Assembly: GCF_024198175.1 (NCBI RefSeq)
Contig: NZ_JAJVKV010000001.1
Location: 1,922,001-1,986,000 of the forward strand
From: Pyxidicoccus xibeiensis
Lineage (GTDB): Bacteria; Myxococcota; Myxococcia; Myxococcales; Myxococcaceae
DNA length: 64,000 nucleotides
Direction of reading: 5' to 3'
In this document: one piece after another, positions 1 through 8,780 of the stretch
Numbering within the stretch: the first letter of the stretch is position 1
Layout: each line of letters starts with the position of its first letter
Position numbers and translations under genes: made by a program
The notes under the pieces: model-generated
Told to the model about the DNA's origin: nothing
Database searches by the model: none
What the model saw: the letters and a program-made list of their open reading frames with translations, nothing else

Positions 1-1
1 G

Positions 2-1552
2 GGGCGTGCTCCCGGCGTGGAGCAGCCCCAGGCCGGTGGGTCGACGCACGCTCCCGGCAGCGGAGAGGGCAGCACGGGTGAGGCGGCGCATCCCCGGGCT
101 GTGGGCTCGCTCCTGCTGACGCCGCTGGTGGCACGCCAGCGCACGCTGGGAGCGCTCACCTTCGTTCGGGGCGAGGAGCAGCCGCCCTTCGACGACGCGG
201 ACCTGGCGCTGGGCGAGGAGCTGGCGGGGCGCGCCGCGCTGGCCATCGACAATGCGCGCCTGCTTCGCAAGGCCCGGGTGGCGGAGGAGGAGAGCCGGCG
301 CAGCGCCGCGCGGCTCCACATCCTGGTGCAGGTCAGCCAGCTCATCGCGGAGGCGGGGCTGGACCTGCCCACCGTGCTGGACGTGCTGGCGCGCAAGGTG
401 TCCGAGGCCATCGGCGACGCGTGCGTGCTGCAGCTCCTCTCGGCGGACCGGGAGCATCTGGAGGTCGTGTCCATCCACCACCCGGACCCGCAGGCGCGCG
501 GCGTGCTGGAGGAGTCGCTGTGGCGCTGCCCGCCCCAGGTGGGCGAGGGGCTGTCGGGCCGCGTGGCCGCCACGGGGCAGACGCTCTTCGTGCCCCGCCT
601 GACGGCGCAGGAGCTGCACGGCGAGCGGCTGCCGGAGTGCGTCTCCTTCCTGGAGCGGTACGGCCCCCAGAGCGTCATCATCGCGCCGCTGGGTGCTCGA
701 GGCCGGGTGCTGGGGACGCTCGCGGTGATGCGCGAGGCGCAGGGGCGCGAGTACACGCTGGAGGAGCGCGCGCTGCTGGAGAGCCTGGCGGCCCGGGCGG
801 CGCTGGCCATCGAAGACGCGCGGCTGTACGGCGCGGCGACCCAGGCCGTGAGGGCACGGGACGAGCTGCTGTCCGTGGCCGGCCACGAGCTGAAGTCCCC
901 CCTCAACGCGCTCCAGCTTCAAATCCACCTGCTGGCGCGCATGGCCAAGGAGGCGATGGCGGCCAGCGGCCTGGCGGAGCGGGCGGAGAAGGCCGCGCGC
1001 GCGAGCCAGCGGCTGGGGCTGCTCATCGACGACCTGCTGGACGTGTCGCGCATCAGCGCAGGACGCCTGAGCCTCCAGTGCGAGGAGGTGGACCTGTCCG
1101 CCCTGGCGCGCGAGCTGGTGTCGCGCATGTCCGAGGAGCTGGTCCGCGCGGGCAGCGAGGTGCGGATGTCGCTGGACGGGCCGGTGACGGGACACTGGGA
1201 CCGGCTGCGGCTGGAGCAGGTGCTGGTGAACCTGCTCTCCAACGCGGCGAAGTACGGCGCGGGCCGCCCGGTCATGGTGTCGGTGGACACGCAGGGCCCG
1301 GTGGCGCGGCTCGTCGTGCGGGACGAGGGCATCGGCGTGCCCCCGGAGGACCAGGAGCGCATCTTCGAGCGCTTCGAGCGCTCGGCCTCGGTGCAGCACT
1401 TCAAGGGGCTGGGGCTGGGGCTCTGGATTACCAAGCGCATCGTCGAGGCCCACGGCGGCTCCATCCGCGTGGAGAGCCAGCCGGGGGCGGGCTCCACCTT
1501 CACCGTGGAGCTGCCGCTCGGGGGCGGCCGGATATCTTCACCCAGGGATTGA
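2..1552 (+). CDS. GAF-domain sensor histidine kinase, 5' end missing
   Basis: The reading frame is open back to base 2, so the gene probably begins before the window; an internal GTG at 17 is the first possible start seen. The visible protein holds the end of one GAF domain, a complete second GAF domain (roughly residues 100-275), a HisKA dimerisation domain with the phospho-acceptor motif GHELKSPLNAL, and a HATPase_c domain with an N box (NLLSNAAKYG), a DEGIGVP G1 box and a GLGLGLWITKRIVEAHGG G2 box. There is no receiver domain and no membrane segment in the part seen, so it is likely a cytoplasmic sensor that autophosphorylates and passes phosphate to an unlinked response regulator. It shares architecture with the minus-strand kinase at 28.4-30.3 kb. 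The signal sensed cannot be read from the sequence. Confidence 0.9.
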   Translation, partial: GRAPGVEQPQAGGSTHAPGSGEGSTGEAAHPRAVGSLLLTPLVARQRTLGALTFVRGEEQPPFDDADLALGEELAGRAALAIDNARLLRKARVAEEESRRSAARLHILVQVSQLIAEAGLDLPTVLDVLARKVSEAIGDACVLQLLSADREHLEVVSIHHPDPQARGVLEESLWRCPPQVGEGLSGRVAATGQTLFVPRLTAQELHGERLPECVSFLERYGPQSVIIAPLGARGRVLGTLAVMREAQGREYTLEERALLESLAARAALAIEDARLYGAATQAVRARDELLSVAGHELKSPLNALQLQIHLLARMAKEAMAASGLAERAEKAARASQRLGLLIDDLLDVSRISAGRLSLQCEEVDLSALARELVSRMSEELVRAGSEVRMSLDGPVTGHWDRLRLEQVLVNLLSNAAKYGAGRPVMVSVDTQGPVARLVVRDEGIGVPPEDQERIFERFERSASVQHFKGLGLGLWITKRIVEAHGGSIRVESQPGAGSTFTVELPLGGGRISSPRD

Positions 1553-1598
1553 AGAAACCTCGTTGCCGGCGGGCCCGGGTGTCGTTAAGTGGGAGCCG

Positions 1599-2291
1599 AT
1601 GCCGAGGCCCAAGGGGAGCCGCAACCAGGACCATGAGGAGACCCGGCGCTCCATCCTGCGCGCGCTGCAGCGGCGGCTGCTGAGCCCAGGAGGCGCGACG
1701 GCCAGCTTCCGGGAGCTGGCGGCCAGCGCCGGGCTCAACCCCGCGACGCTGCGGCACTACTTCAAGACGCGCGAGGAGCTGCTCCAGGCCGTCTTCGCCG
1801 CCCTGCGCGAGGTGGGGGAGCGCTTCATCGCCGAGGGCGCCACCGCCGACAAAGGGGACGCTCGCGCCTCGCTGCGCTGGTTCCTGGAGTACTTCCAGGA
1901 GGGCTGGTCCCGCGGCCTCGGCCCCATGCACACCCTGGGGCTGACGGCCGGCCTCCTGGACCCGAGTGTGGGCGCGTCCTACCTCAACCAGGTGCTGGAC
2001 CCGACCCTCCAGTCCGCGGAGGCGCGCATCGCCCTGCACGTGGCGAAGGGCGAGCTGGCCCCCTGCGACGTCCGCCACGCGGCCCTGCAGCTGGTGTCGC
2101 CCTTCATGTTCGCCCTGCTCCACCAGCACGGGTTGGAGGGGGCGCGGTGCCGCCCGCTCGGGCTGGCGGGGTTCCTCGACGACCACCTGGAGTGGTTCCT
2201 GCGGTCCCATGCCGTGCAGGGGGCCCGGCCCGCGAAGCCGCTCGCTGTGAAGAAGCAGGGCGCACGGCCGGTGCGGCGCACCCGCACCTAG
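1599..2291 (+). CDS. TetR/AcrR-family transcriptional regulator
   Basis: The 230-residue product has an N-terminal helix-turn-helix: RRSILRALQRRLLSPGG, then FRELAASAGLNPATLRHYFKTREELLQAVF, the usual TetR pattern of helix-turn-helix followed by YF-K-KEEL. The C-terminal ~160 residues should be the all-helical ligand-binding and dimerisation domain; they resemble no specific subfamily I can name. ATG at 1599 is chosen because GGGAG lies just upstream and the protein then begins MPRPKGSRN, a common TetR N-terminus; a TTG at 1563 is the alternative. It lies between a histidine kinase and a TonB-type receptor and could regulate either. That link is inferred from position only. Confidence 0.85.
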   Translation: MPRPKGSRNQDHEETRRSILRALQRRLLSPGGATASFRELAASAGLNPATLRHYFKTREELLQAVFAALREVGERFIAEGATADKGDARASLRWFLEYFQEGWSRGLGPMHTLGLTAGLLDPSVGASYLNQVLDPTLQSAEARIALHVAKGELAPCDVRHAALQLVSPFMFALLHQHGLEGARCRPLGLAGFLDDHLEWFLRSHAVQGARPAKPLAVKKQGARPVRRTRT

Positions 2292-2425
2292 GCTTTCGAG
2301 TGTCGGGTTTGTATCTGGAACCGGTTGGATGAGGATATCCGAGCCGGCGTGCGAATCCCGGTAACGTAATTTCCTCCTGGCCGTCCTGTGCCTTCGAACG
2401 GGCGGAAGCGGCCTGGAGGCACACC

Positions 2426-5095
2426 TTGATAGATGCAATCACCCGGGTTGGAGAATGGCGCTCGAGTCCCGGGTTCCTGGGGAGGGGCGTGCTCCTGGCC
2501 CTGCTGGCGCTGTGGCTCGCACCGGCGGGGGCCCTGGCGGCGGACGCGGACGCGGGCACCTCCGACGCGGGCACCGGCGTGCTCACCCGGCCCCCGGCGC
2601 TGAAGCGCCAGGTGGAGGCCCCCTATCCCCCCGAGGCGCTCCAGCAGCAGCTGTCCGGGACGGTGGTCCTCCAGGTGGACATCTCCGACACCGGCACCGT
2701 CACGGACGTCCAGGTGCTGGAGCCCGCGGGGCACGGCTTCGACGAGGCCGCCGTCGCGGCGGTGCGCCAGTTCGAGTTCGAGCCGGCCGAGGTGGACGGC
2801 GTGCCCGCCCCGGTGCGCATCAACTATGCGTACCAGTTCGTCTGGCGCGAGGCGCCCCCGGCCGAGGCGCCGTCGGACGGAGGCGTTGCGCAGGCGCCGG
2901 TCAACTTCAGCGGACAGGCGCTGGAGCGGGGCACCCGCAGGCCGCTGGAGGGCGCGGACGTGGCGCTGCCCGCGCTGGGGCTGTCGGCGGTGACGGACGC
3001 GGAAGGGCGCTTCTCGCTGCGCGGGGTGCCGCCGGGGACTCACGAGGTGGTGGTGGTGCTCACCGGCTACCAGCGCTTCGAGACGAAGGAGACGGTGGCG
3101 GAGGGACAGGAGACTCGCGCCACGTACTACGTCCGCAAGCGCATCTTCAGCCCCTTCGAGACGGTGGTGCGCAGCGAGCGCGAGCGCAAGGAGGTGACGC
3201 GCACCACGCTGCAGGTGGCCGAGGTGCAGCGCGTGCCCGGCACCCAGGGCGACACGCTGAAGGTGGTGCAGAACCTGCCCGGCGTCGCGCGCCCGGCCTT
3301 CAACGGCGGCGACATCATCATCCGCGGCACGGGCCCGCAGCAGTCCGGCGTCTACCTGGACGGGGTGCGCATCCCCCTGCTGTATCACTTCGGTGGCCTC
3401 AACAGCGTCTACAACTCCGACCTGCTGGAGTCGCTGGACTACCTGCCCGGCAACTTCCCGGCCGCGTACGGCAATGCGATTGGCGGCGTCATCGACGTGA
3501 AGAGCCGCGCGCCTCGCGACGACCGCTTCGGCGGTACCGCGTCGGTGAGCCTCATCGAGGCGAACGCGGTGCTGGAGCTGCCGGTGTCGAAGGACGTGAG
3601 CGTGGCGGTGGCGGGCCGGCGCAGCTACGTGGACGCGGTGCTGGGGCTGGCGCCCGAGGAGGTCACGGACGGCTTCCGCGTGGCGCCCCGCTACTACGAC
3701 GCGCAGGCCCGCGTGGAGTGGCGCGTGTCGTCCCGGCACACGGTGGACTTCCTCACGCTCACCTCGGATGACCAGCTGGGGCTCGTCTCCGAGCGGCCGG
3801 ACGATGACGACCCGGCTGCCTCTGGCGAGTTCAAGCTGCGCACCGGCTTCACCCAGCTGCGGCTGCGCCACCGCTACCGGGGCGACAAGCTCCGCCTGGA
3901 CACGATTGGCATGTACGGCTGGGGCATCGTCCTGGTGAACCCGCCAGGGCCCGGTGGCATCGACCTGCGCTACCGCGAGGGGACGCTGCGCACCACCGCC
4001 GAGTACCCGCTGTCCGACGCGGTGACGCTGGCGGGCGGCCTGGACATCTCCGCCCAGCGCGCGCGGCTGTCCTCCGAGTCGTCCACCACGCCGTCCCGCG
4101 AGGGCCAGCCCGAGCTGCCCGACGCAGTGCAGACGCGCACGCGCGTGGAGAGCAAGCGCGCGCTCCAGTACTACCCGGCCACCTGGGTGGAGGCGCGGCT
4201 GAAGCCGGTGCCGCAGTTGCTGCTGGTGCCAGGGCTGCGCTCGGAGTCGTACGTGTACTCGGACCAGGAGGACCCGCGCCGGGTGCTGAGTCCGCGACTG
4301 GCCGCGCGCTACACGCTCAGCGAGCAGTGGGCCCTCAAGGGCGGCGCGGGCCTGTACCACGTGTTCCCCACGCGCGGAGAGCCCACTCGCGAGCTGGGCA
4401 ACCCGGAGCTGCTCGCCGAGCGCAGCCTGCAGACGAGCCTGGGCGCGGAGTGGAAGCCGTCGCAGGAGTGGTTCGTGTCGGCGGAGGGCTTCTACAACCG
4501 GCTCAGCCAGCTCGTCGTCGGCTCCAGCCGCACGGTGGAGCGGGGCGGGCAGCCGGTGCCCGAGCGGCTCAACAACGACGGGCGCGGCAACGTGTACGGC
4601 GCGGAGTTGCTGGTGCGGCGCGCGCTGACGGACAGGCTGTTCGGGTGGCTGGCGTACACGGTGAGCCGCTCGGAGCGCGTGGACCGGCCCGGCGCGGCGT
4701 CACGGTTGTTCGACAACGACCAGACGCACGTGCTGACGCTGGTGGGCTCGTACAAGCTGCCGGGCGGCTGGGAGGTGGGGGCGCGCTTCCGCTACGCGTC
4801 GGGCAACCCGACGACGCCCGTGGTGGGCTCGGTGCGCGATGACGTGGCCGACATCTACGTGCCCTTCTTCGGCGCCACCAACAGCGAGCGGCTGCCGGCG
4901 TTCCACCAGCTCGACGTGCGCGTGGACAAGACGTGGGTCTACGAGCGGTGGAGCCTCAACCTCTTCCTCGACCTGACCAACGCGTACAACCGCGCGGCCT
5001 TCGAGGGCGTCACCTACAGCTACAACTACAGCCAGCGGGAGTACTTCCGCGGGCTGCCCATCCTGCCCGTGCTGGGCGTCAAGGGGAGCTTCTAG
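2426..5095 (+). CDS. TonB-dependent outer-membrane receptor with an N-terminal TonB C-domain fusion
   Basis: The 889-residue outer-membrane protein starts at TTG 2426, supported by GGAGG at 2415-2419 six bases upstream; no in-frame ATG/GTG gives as good a signal sequence. Order of parts: signal peptide (to about residue 38, ending ALAAD), a TonB C-terminal domain (about 55-140, with EAPYPPEALQQQLSG and VLEPAGHGFDEAAVAAVRQF), a carboxypeptidase-regulatory/CNA-B-like domain (about 155-235), a plug domain (about 240-370, with NLPGVARPAFNGGDIIIRG and VYLDGVRIP), and a 22-strand-type barrel ending LPVLGVKGSF with a C-terminal Phe. TonB C-domains normally sit on the inner-membrane transducer, so finding one on the receiver side is unusual. 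It is followed at 2 bp by a lipoprotein and then by ExbB, ExbD and TonB, so this is a self-contained energised import or export unit. The substrate is unknown. Confidence 0.9.
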   Translation: MIDAITRVGEWRSSPGFLGRGVLLALLALWLAPAGALAADADAGTSDAGTGVLTRPPALKRQVEAPYPPEALQQQLSGTVVLQVDISDTGTVTDVQVLEPAGHGFDEAAVAAVRQFEFEPAEVDGVPAPVRINYAYQFVWREAPPAEAPSDGGVAQAPVNFSGQALERGTRRPLEGADVALPALGLSAVTDAEGRFSLRGVPPGTHEVVVVLTGYQRFETKETVAEGQETRATYYVRKRIFSPFETVVRSERERKEVTRTTLQVAEVQRVPGTQGDTLKVVQNLPGVARPAFNGGDIIIRGTGPQQSGVYLDGVRIPLLYHFGGLNSVYNSDLLESLDYLPGNFPAAYGNAIGGVIDVKSRAPRDDRFGGTASVSLIEANAVLELPVSKDVSVAVAGRRSYVDAVLGLAPEEVTDGFRVAPRYYDAQARVEWRVSSRHTVDFLTLTSDDQLGLVSERPDDDDPAASGEFKLRTGFTQLRLRHRYRGDKLRLDTIGMYGWGIVLVNPPGPGGIDLRYREGTLRTTAEYPLSDAVTLAGGLDISAQRARLSSESSTTPSREGQPELPDAVQTRTRVESKRALQYYPATWVEARLKPVPQLLLVPGLRSESYVYSDQEDPRRVLSPRLAARYTLSEQWALKGGAGLYHVFPTRGEPTRELGNPELLAERSLQTSLGAEWKPSQEWFVSAEGFYNRLSQLVVGSSRTVERGGQPVPERLNNDGRGNVYGAELLVRRALTDRLFGWLAYTVSRSERVDRPGAASRLFDNDQTHVLTLVGSYKLPGGWEVGARFRYASGNPTTPVVGSVRDDVADIYVPFFGATNSERLPAFHQLDVRVDKTWVYERWSLNLFLDLTNAYNRAAFEGVTYSYNYSQREYFRGLPILPVLGVKGSF

Positions 5096-5097
5096 TC

Positions 5098-5964
5098 ATG
5101 GGCGTGCTCCAGGAGTTCTCGTGGGCTCGTGCCGCCGTGCTGGCGGTGGGGTTGGTGGCTTCCGGGTGTGACAACGACCTGGAGAAGCAGAGCCAGGTGA
5201 CGCGGGTGCGGGTGCTCGCGGTGCGGGCCACGCCCGCGGAGTGGGTGCTGCCTCCGGAGGGCGGTGCGCCGCAGTCGCTGGGGTTGGAGGCGCTCGCGGT
5301 GGCGCCGGATGCGCGGCCGCTCACGGTGACCTTCGCGCTGTGCCGTCCGGGCAATGTGTACGCGGCGGACTTCCAGTGCCCGGGCCGGGATGGGGTGGAG
5401 CTGGCTGGCGGAGTGCTCTCGCCGGATGCGCCCGAGGTGGAGGCGCTGCTGGAGCAGATGCTCGGCGGGACGGACGTGAGCGACCCGGCGGTGCGCTCAC
5501 GCCTGGAGGCGGGGGTGCCGTTCTACGTGGGGTACGAGGTGAGTGATGGCAGCGGCACACCCGAGGGCGGCGAGCGGGGGCTGCGGCGGCTGACCGCGCG
5601 ACTCACCGATGCGCCCAACCAGAATCCCCGGGTGACCGACGTGCTCTATCAGGGCGAGTCCCTCGTGGGCCCGCTGCCCGTGGGCACGGAGGTGGCGCTC
5701 ACGCCGGTGCTCGCCGAGGACAGCCAGGAGCGCTACCCGGGCCCGCAGGGCGAGGTGACGGAGGCGGTCTCCTTTGCCTGGCATGCGACGGGCACGGGCG
5801 AGGTGGAGTTCTTCCGCTCGGTGCTGCCCGCCGAGGGCGAGCCCGGTGAGCCCGGCACCGAGTACACCACGCCCGCCACGCCCCAGCAGGTCACGCTCTA
5901 CGTGGTGGCGCGAGACGGGCGCGGTGGCACCGACTGGCTCGTGCGCACCGTCGAGGTGCGCTGA
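5098..5964 (+). CDS. putative lipoprotein of TonB operon
   Basis: The 288-residue protein starts at ATG 5098, two bases after the receptor stop. It has a short hydrophobic signal and a lipobox (LVASGC, Cys near residue 24), so it should be lipid-anchored in the envelope. The mature part has no recognised family; it begins TRVRVLAVRATPAEWVLPPEGG and ends with a stretch (VTLYVVARDGRGGTDWLVRTVEVR) that looks like a terminal Ig-like beta-sandwich strand pair. Tight coupling to the upstream receptor suggests a surface or periplasmic partner, for instance substrate binding, comparable in placement to SusD-like or other receptor-associated lipoproteins, though no such similarity is visible. Confidence 0.8.
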   Translation: MGVLQEFSWARAAVLAVGLVASGCDNDLEKQSQVTRVRVLAVRATPAEWVLPPEGGAPQSLGLEALAVAPDARPLTVTFALCRPGNVYAADFQCPGRDGVELAGGVLSPDAPEVEALLEQMLGGTDVSDPAVRSRLEAGVPFYVGYEVSDGSGTPEGGERGLRRLTARLTDAPNQNPRVTDVLYQGESLVGPLPVGTEVALTPVLAEDSQERYPGPQGEVTEAVSFAWHATGTGEVEFFRSVLPAEGEPGEPGTEYTTPATPQQVTLYVVARDGRGGTDWLVRTVEVR

Positions 5965-6033
5965 AGCGGCGCGGACGGGTCTTCTTCCTCACGTGGTCTT
6001 CACTGAAGCGGATTTCGAAGGGATGGGGTTCTC

Positions 6034-6720
6034 ATGATGCAGTCGTCAGTCTTTGTGCTCGGACAGATGGCCCCGGGCGCGGAAGGCCTGGGGTGGTTGA
6101 GCAGCAAGCTGCTCGGCGTGACGCTCACCTCCGCCGAGTGGGTGCTGTGGATTCTCGTCGTCCTCTCGGTGCTCTCCATCGCCATCATGCTGGAGCGGAC
6201 GGTGTACTTCGCCCGCAACCGGCTGCCGGACTCGGAAGGGCTCGCGGTGCGCCTGGCGCGCGGCGACTTCGACGCGGCCCGCAAGGCGGTGGAAGGCAGG
6301 AGCGGCATGGAAGCCGCCGTCGTGCGCGAGGCGCTGGCATCCACCCCGCAGGGCGCGGACACCGTGGAGCAGGTGATTGCCTCCACCATGGCGCGCGAGC
6401 GTCCGCAGTACGAGCGCTTCCTGTCGTTCCTCGGCACCCTGGGCAACAACGCTCCGTTCATCGGCCTGTTCGGCACGGTGCTCGGCATCATCAAGGCCTT
6501 CAACGACCTGGGGAAGATGGGCGGCAAGGGCGCGGCGATTCAACAGACGGTCATGGCCGGCATCTCCGAGGCGCTGGTGGCCACGGCCGTGGGCCTCGCG
6601 GTGGCGATTCCGGCGGTGGTGGCCTTCAACATCTTCAACCGCCAGCTCAAGACGCTCACCAGCCGCGCCAATGCGCTGGGCCATGCGCTCGTGGGCAGCC
6701 TGCGCGCGGAGGCTCGTTAG
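6034..6720 (+). CDS. exbB: MotA/TolQ/ExbB proton-channel protein
   Basis: The 228-residue inner-membrane protein has three hydrophobic helices: about residues 30-55 (WVLWILVVLSVLSIAIMLERTVYF), about 130-155 (FLGTLGNNAPFIGLFGTVLGIIKAF) and about 175-200 (EALVATAVGLAVAIPAVVAFNIF). The GNNAPFIGLFGTVLGII and GISEALVATAVGLAVAIPAV motifs are the family hallmarks of the pentameric ExbB/TolQ stator that conducts protons. It lies directly upstream of exbD and tonB, so it powers the TonB of this operon. ExbB is preferred over TolQ because no tolA, tolB or pal is nearby. Confidence 0.93.
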   Translation: MMQSSVFVLGQMAPGAEGLGWLSSKLLGVTLTSAEWVLWILVVLSVLSIAIMLERTVYFARNRLPDSEGLAVRLARGDFDAARKAVEGRSGMEAAVVREALASTPQGADTVEQVIASTMARERPQYERFLSFLGTLGNNAPFIGLFGTVLGIIKAFNDLGKMGGKGAAIQQTVMAGISEALVATAVGLAVAIPAVVAFNIFNRQLKTLTSRANALGHALVGSLRAEAR

Positions 6721-6722
6721 TC

Positions 6723-7151
6723 ATGGCCGGTAGCGCGCAGGACAACGAAGAGGAAATCACCGGTATCAACGTCACGCCGCTGGTGGACATCGTGCTGGTG
6801 CTGCTCATCATCTTCATGGTGACCGCCAACTTCATCGTCCGCGAGACGGTGGAGGTGGACCTGCCCCGCGCCGCCAACGGGGGCGAAACCGTGCAGGGCC
6901 TGGTCAACGTGGTGCTCGACAAGGACGGCAAGCTCTTCTTCGACGGCACCGAACTGAGCGAGGCGGAGCTGTCCGCGAAGGTCGCCGAGCAGGTGGCCAA
7001 GGACAAGGACACCCGCGCCATCATCAGCGCCGACCAGTCCATTCCCTACGGCCGCGTCATGAAGCTCATCGACGTGGTGAAGGGCCAGGGCATCGCGAAG
7101 TTCGCCCTCAATATCGAAAAGGACGTCGCGCCCACCGCGCCGCGGGGCTGA
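6723..7151 (+). CDS. exbD: ExbD/TolR biopolymer transport protein
   Basis: The 142-residue protein begins at ATG 6723, two bases after the exbB stop. It has a short cytoplasmic N-terminus, one membrane helix with the essential Asp (INVTPLVDIVLVLLIIFMV), and a periplasmic domain carrying the expected VNVVLDKDGKLFFDG and DQSIPYGRVMKLIDVVKGQG segments. It forms the dimeric rotor core inside the ExbB pentamer and couples proton flow to TonB. The operon order exbB-exbD-tonB supports the call. Confidence 0.93.
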   Translation: MAGSAQDNEEEITGINVTPLVDIVLVLLIIFMVTANFIVRETVEVDLPRAANGGETVQGLVNVVLDKDGKLFFDGTELSEAELSAKVAEQVAKDKDTRAIISADQSIPYGRVMKLIDVVKGQGIAKFALNIEKDVAPTAPRG

Positions 7152-7160
7152 CGCGAACCC

Positions 7161-7952
7161 ATGAGTGAGATGGTGCTCGACGACAGGGCGTGGGAGCCGC
7201 CCAGGCGCGGTGGCAACGGGCTGCTGGTGGGCTTCGTGGTCGGCTCGCTCACGCTGCACGGGCTGGGACTGGCGATGCTGCACCTGCGACCCGCGGAGCG
7301 ACCCACGGTGCAGCGACCGGTGGAGCTCGTCATGGTGGAGGTGCGGAAGCCGCCTCCGCCGCCGCCCGTGGTGGAGGAGCCGAAGCCCGAGCCGCCTCCG
7401 CCGCCCAAGGTGCGCGTGAAGCCTCCTCCCATCAAGGTGGCCGAGGCGCCCAAGCCGCTGCCGCCTCCGCCGGTGGACGCGCCACCTCCGCCCAATGAGA
7501 CGCCTCCGCCGGCCGCGAAGCCGGCGCCACTGGTGGTGGGCATGACGATGTCCTCCACCACCAGCGCGGGCAGCTTCGCGGCGCCGGTGGGCAACACGCT
7601 CTATGGCCGCACGGCGGACAAGGCGAAGGCGCCCCAGGAGGTGAAGGCGTACAGCGCGCCGAAGTACACGCCCATCTACCAGGTGGACCGGGAGCCCCAG
7701 CTGGCCAACGAGGTGAAGATTCCCTACCCGGACGAGGCGCGCCGGGCAGGCATCGAGGGCACGGTGACGCTGTCCATCACCGTGGACCTGGACGGGAAGG
7801 TGGTGGCCGCCAAGGTGCTCAATGGGCCCGGCCATGGCCTCAACGAGGCGGCGCGCAACGCCATCCTCCGCTTCCGCTTCCGTCCCGCCCTCAAGGCCGG
7901 TGAGCCCGTCTCCACGGAGATGAAGTACTCCTACACGTTCCTGCTCGACTGA
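7161..7952 (+). CDS. tonB: TonB-family energy transducer
   Basis: The 263-residue protein has an N-terminal anchoring helix (about residues 22-42, with the His of SLTLHGLGLAML that is typical of TonB proteins), a long Pro-rich periplasmic spacer (about 60-125, runs of KPPPPPP and EPPPPPK) and a C-terminal TonB domain (about 175-263: VKIPYPDEARRAGIEGTVTLSITV ... GHGLNEAARNAILRFRFRPALKAG). It carries energy from ExbBD to the outer-membrane receptor. The C-domain closely parallels the one fused to the receptor at 2.4 kb (both contain a YP-EA, GHG-NEAA/DEAA and RF-F-PA pattern). Confidence 0.93.
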   Translation: MSEMVLDDRAWEPPRRGGNGLLVGFVVGSLTLHGLGLAMLHLRPAERPTVQRPVELVMVEVRKPPPPPPVVEEPKPEPPPPPKVRVKPPPIKVAEAPKPLPPPPVDAPPPPNETPPPAAKPAPLVVGMTMSSTTSAGSFAAPVGNTLYGRTADKAKAPQEVKAYSAPKYTPIYQVDREPQLANEVKIPYPDEARRAGIEGTVTLSITVDLDGKVVAAKVLNGPGHGLNEAARNAILRFRFRPALKAGEPVSTEMKYSYTFLLD

Positions 7953-8059
7953 GGCGTCGCTCTGTACTTCAAGGGCTATTTGTCTCCACGCGCATGCGCT
8001 GACGGTGTACGTCGGCATCGAGGAGCGGGCGAAGGCATTCACCGGAACAGGTGCGGAGC

Positions 8060-8752
8060 ATGCAGAAGACTCGCGGTTCCTGGTGGCTGCTCGTTGCTTC
8101 ATGCCTGCTCACCGCTTGCGCTCCTTCGCATCCGGTCCTTCGCGCGTGGGAGGAGGCAGCGCCTGCCGCCGGTTGTGAAGCGCCGGAGCTGGACTCGTGC
8201 GTGACGCTCGCATGCGAGGAGGCGCTGTGCGGCTTCTTCCGCTGTGAGGACGTGCTGGTCGAGGACTCATCCCGCTTCGAGGTGGAGCGGGTGCAGTTCG
8301 CGAGGCCTCTTCCTCCCATGGGGCCTGTGCGGCCCGGACGTGTGAGGCGATAGTCGCCCTGGCTGCGCAGTGGCGCCGAGCCAGTGATGACGTTCCAATG
8401 GTACGCGGCGTCCCAGCCGCGTCCCCTGCCTCCGCGACCGCCCCTTGCACTGCCGGCGCCGCGCATGCAGAAGCACCACCTCTTCCCTCAGGCGGAGGAC
8501 CTGGCCCTGTGGTTCAAGAGCCGTGGCATCAACATCCACGACTACACCATGCTCATTCCGGAGCATGTCCACCGACGCATCCATTCTGGAGGACCCATGG
8601 GCGGTCTATGGAACGAGGCCTGGCGGGAGTTCAAGGATGCCAACCGCTACAGGACCGTGCCTCGTGAGGAAATCTACCAACACGTTGGGGTGCTCATCTT
8701 TCGCTTCGAGCTGAGTGGGCCCGTACAGCCCTACTTCCGGCGGCTCCAGTGA
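8060..8752 (+). pseudogene. SitA6-like polymorphic toxin lipoprotein, split by an in-frame TAG
   Basis: The reading frame from ATG 8060 encodes a lipoprotein signal (LLVASCLLTAC lipobox) and a Cys-rich segment (GCEAPELDSCVTLACEEALCGFFRCEDV), then stops at TAG 8351-8353. The same frame continues after the stop without a frameshift (SPWLRSGAEPVMTFQWY) into a toxin-like C-terminus: KHHLFPQAEDLALWFKSRGI, IHDYTMLIPEHVHRRIHSGG and GGLWNEAWREF, with several His/Asn suited to a metal-dependent nuclease. Both halves are recognisable as consecutive parts of the TIGR02269/SitA6 family known from myxobacteria, which is moved between siblings by TraA/B outer-membrane exchange. As read, the exported half has no toxin and the toxin half has no signal. 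A GTG at 8384 could start the second half separately. A sequencing error at one base is the main alternative. Confidence 0.75.
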
Positions 8753-8780
8753 AGTTCTTGGTCCAAGGGGAGAGACGAAA

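Noticed and set aside
2288..4360. A 690-residue minus-strand frame opposite the TonB-dependent receptor
   Set aside because: The plus strand has an unmistakable receptor; the antisense frame is low-complexity His/Arg/Leu-rich.
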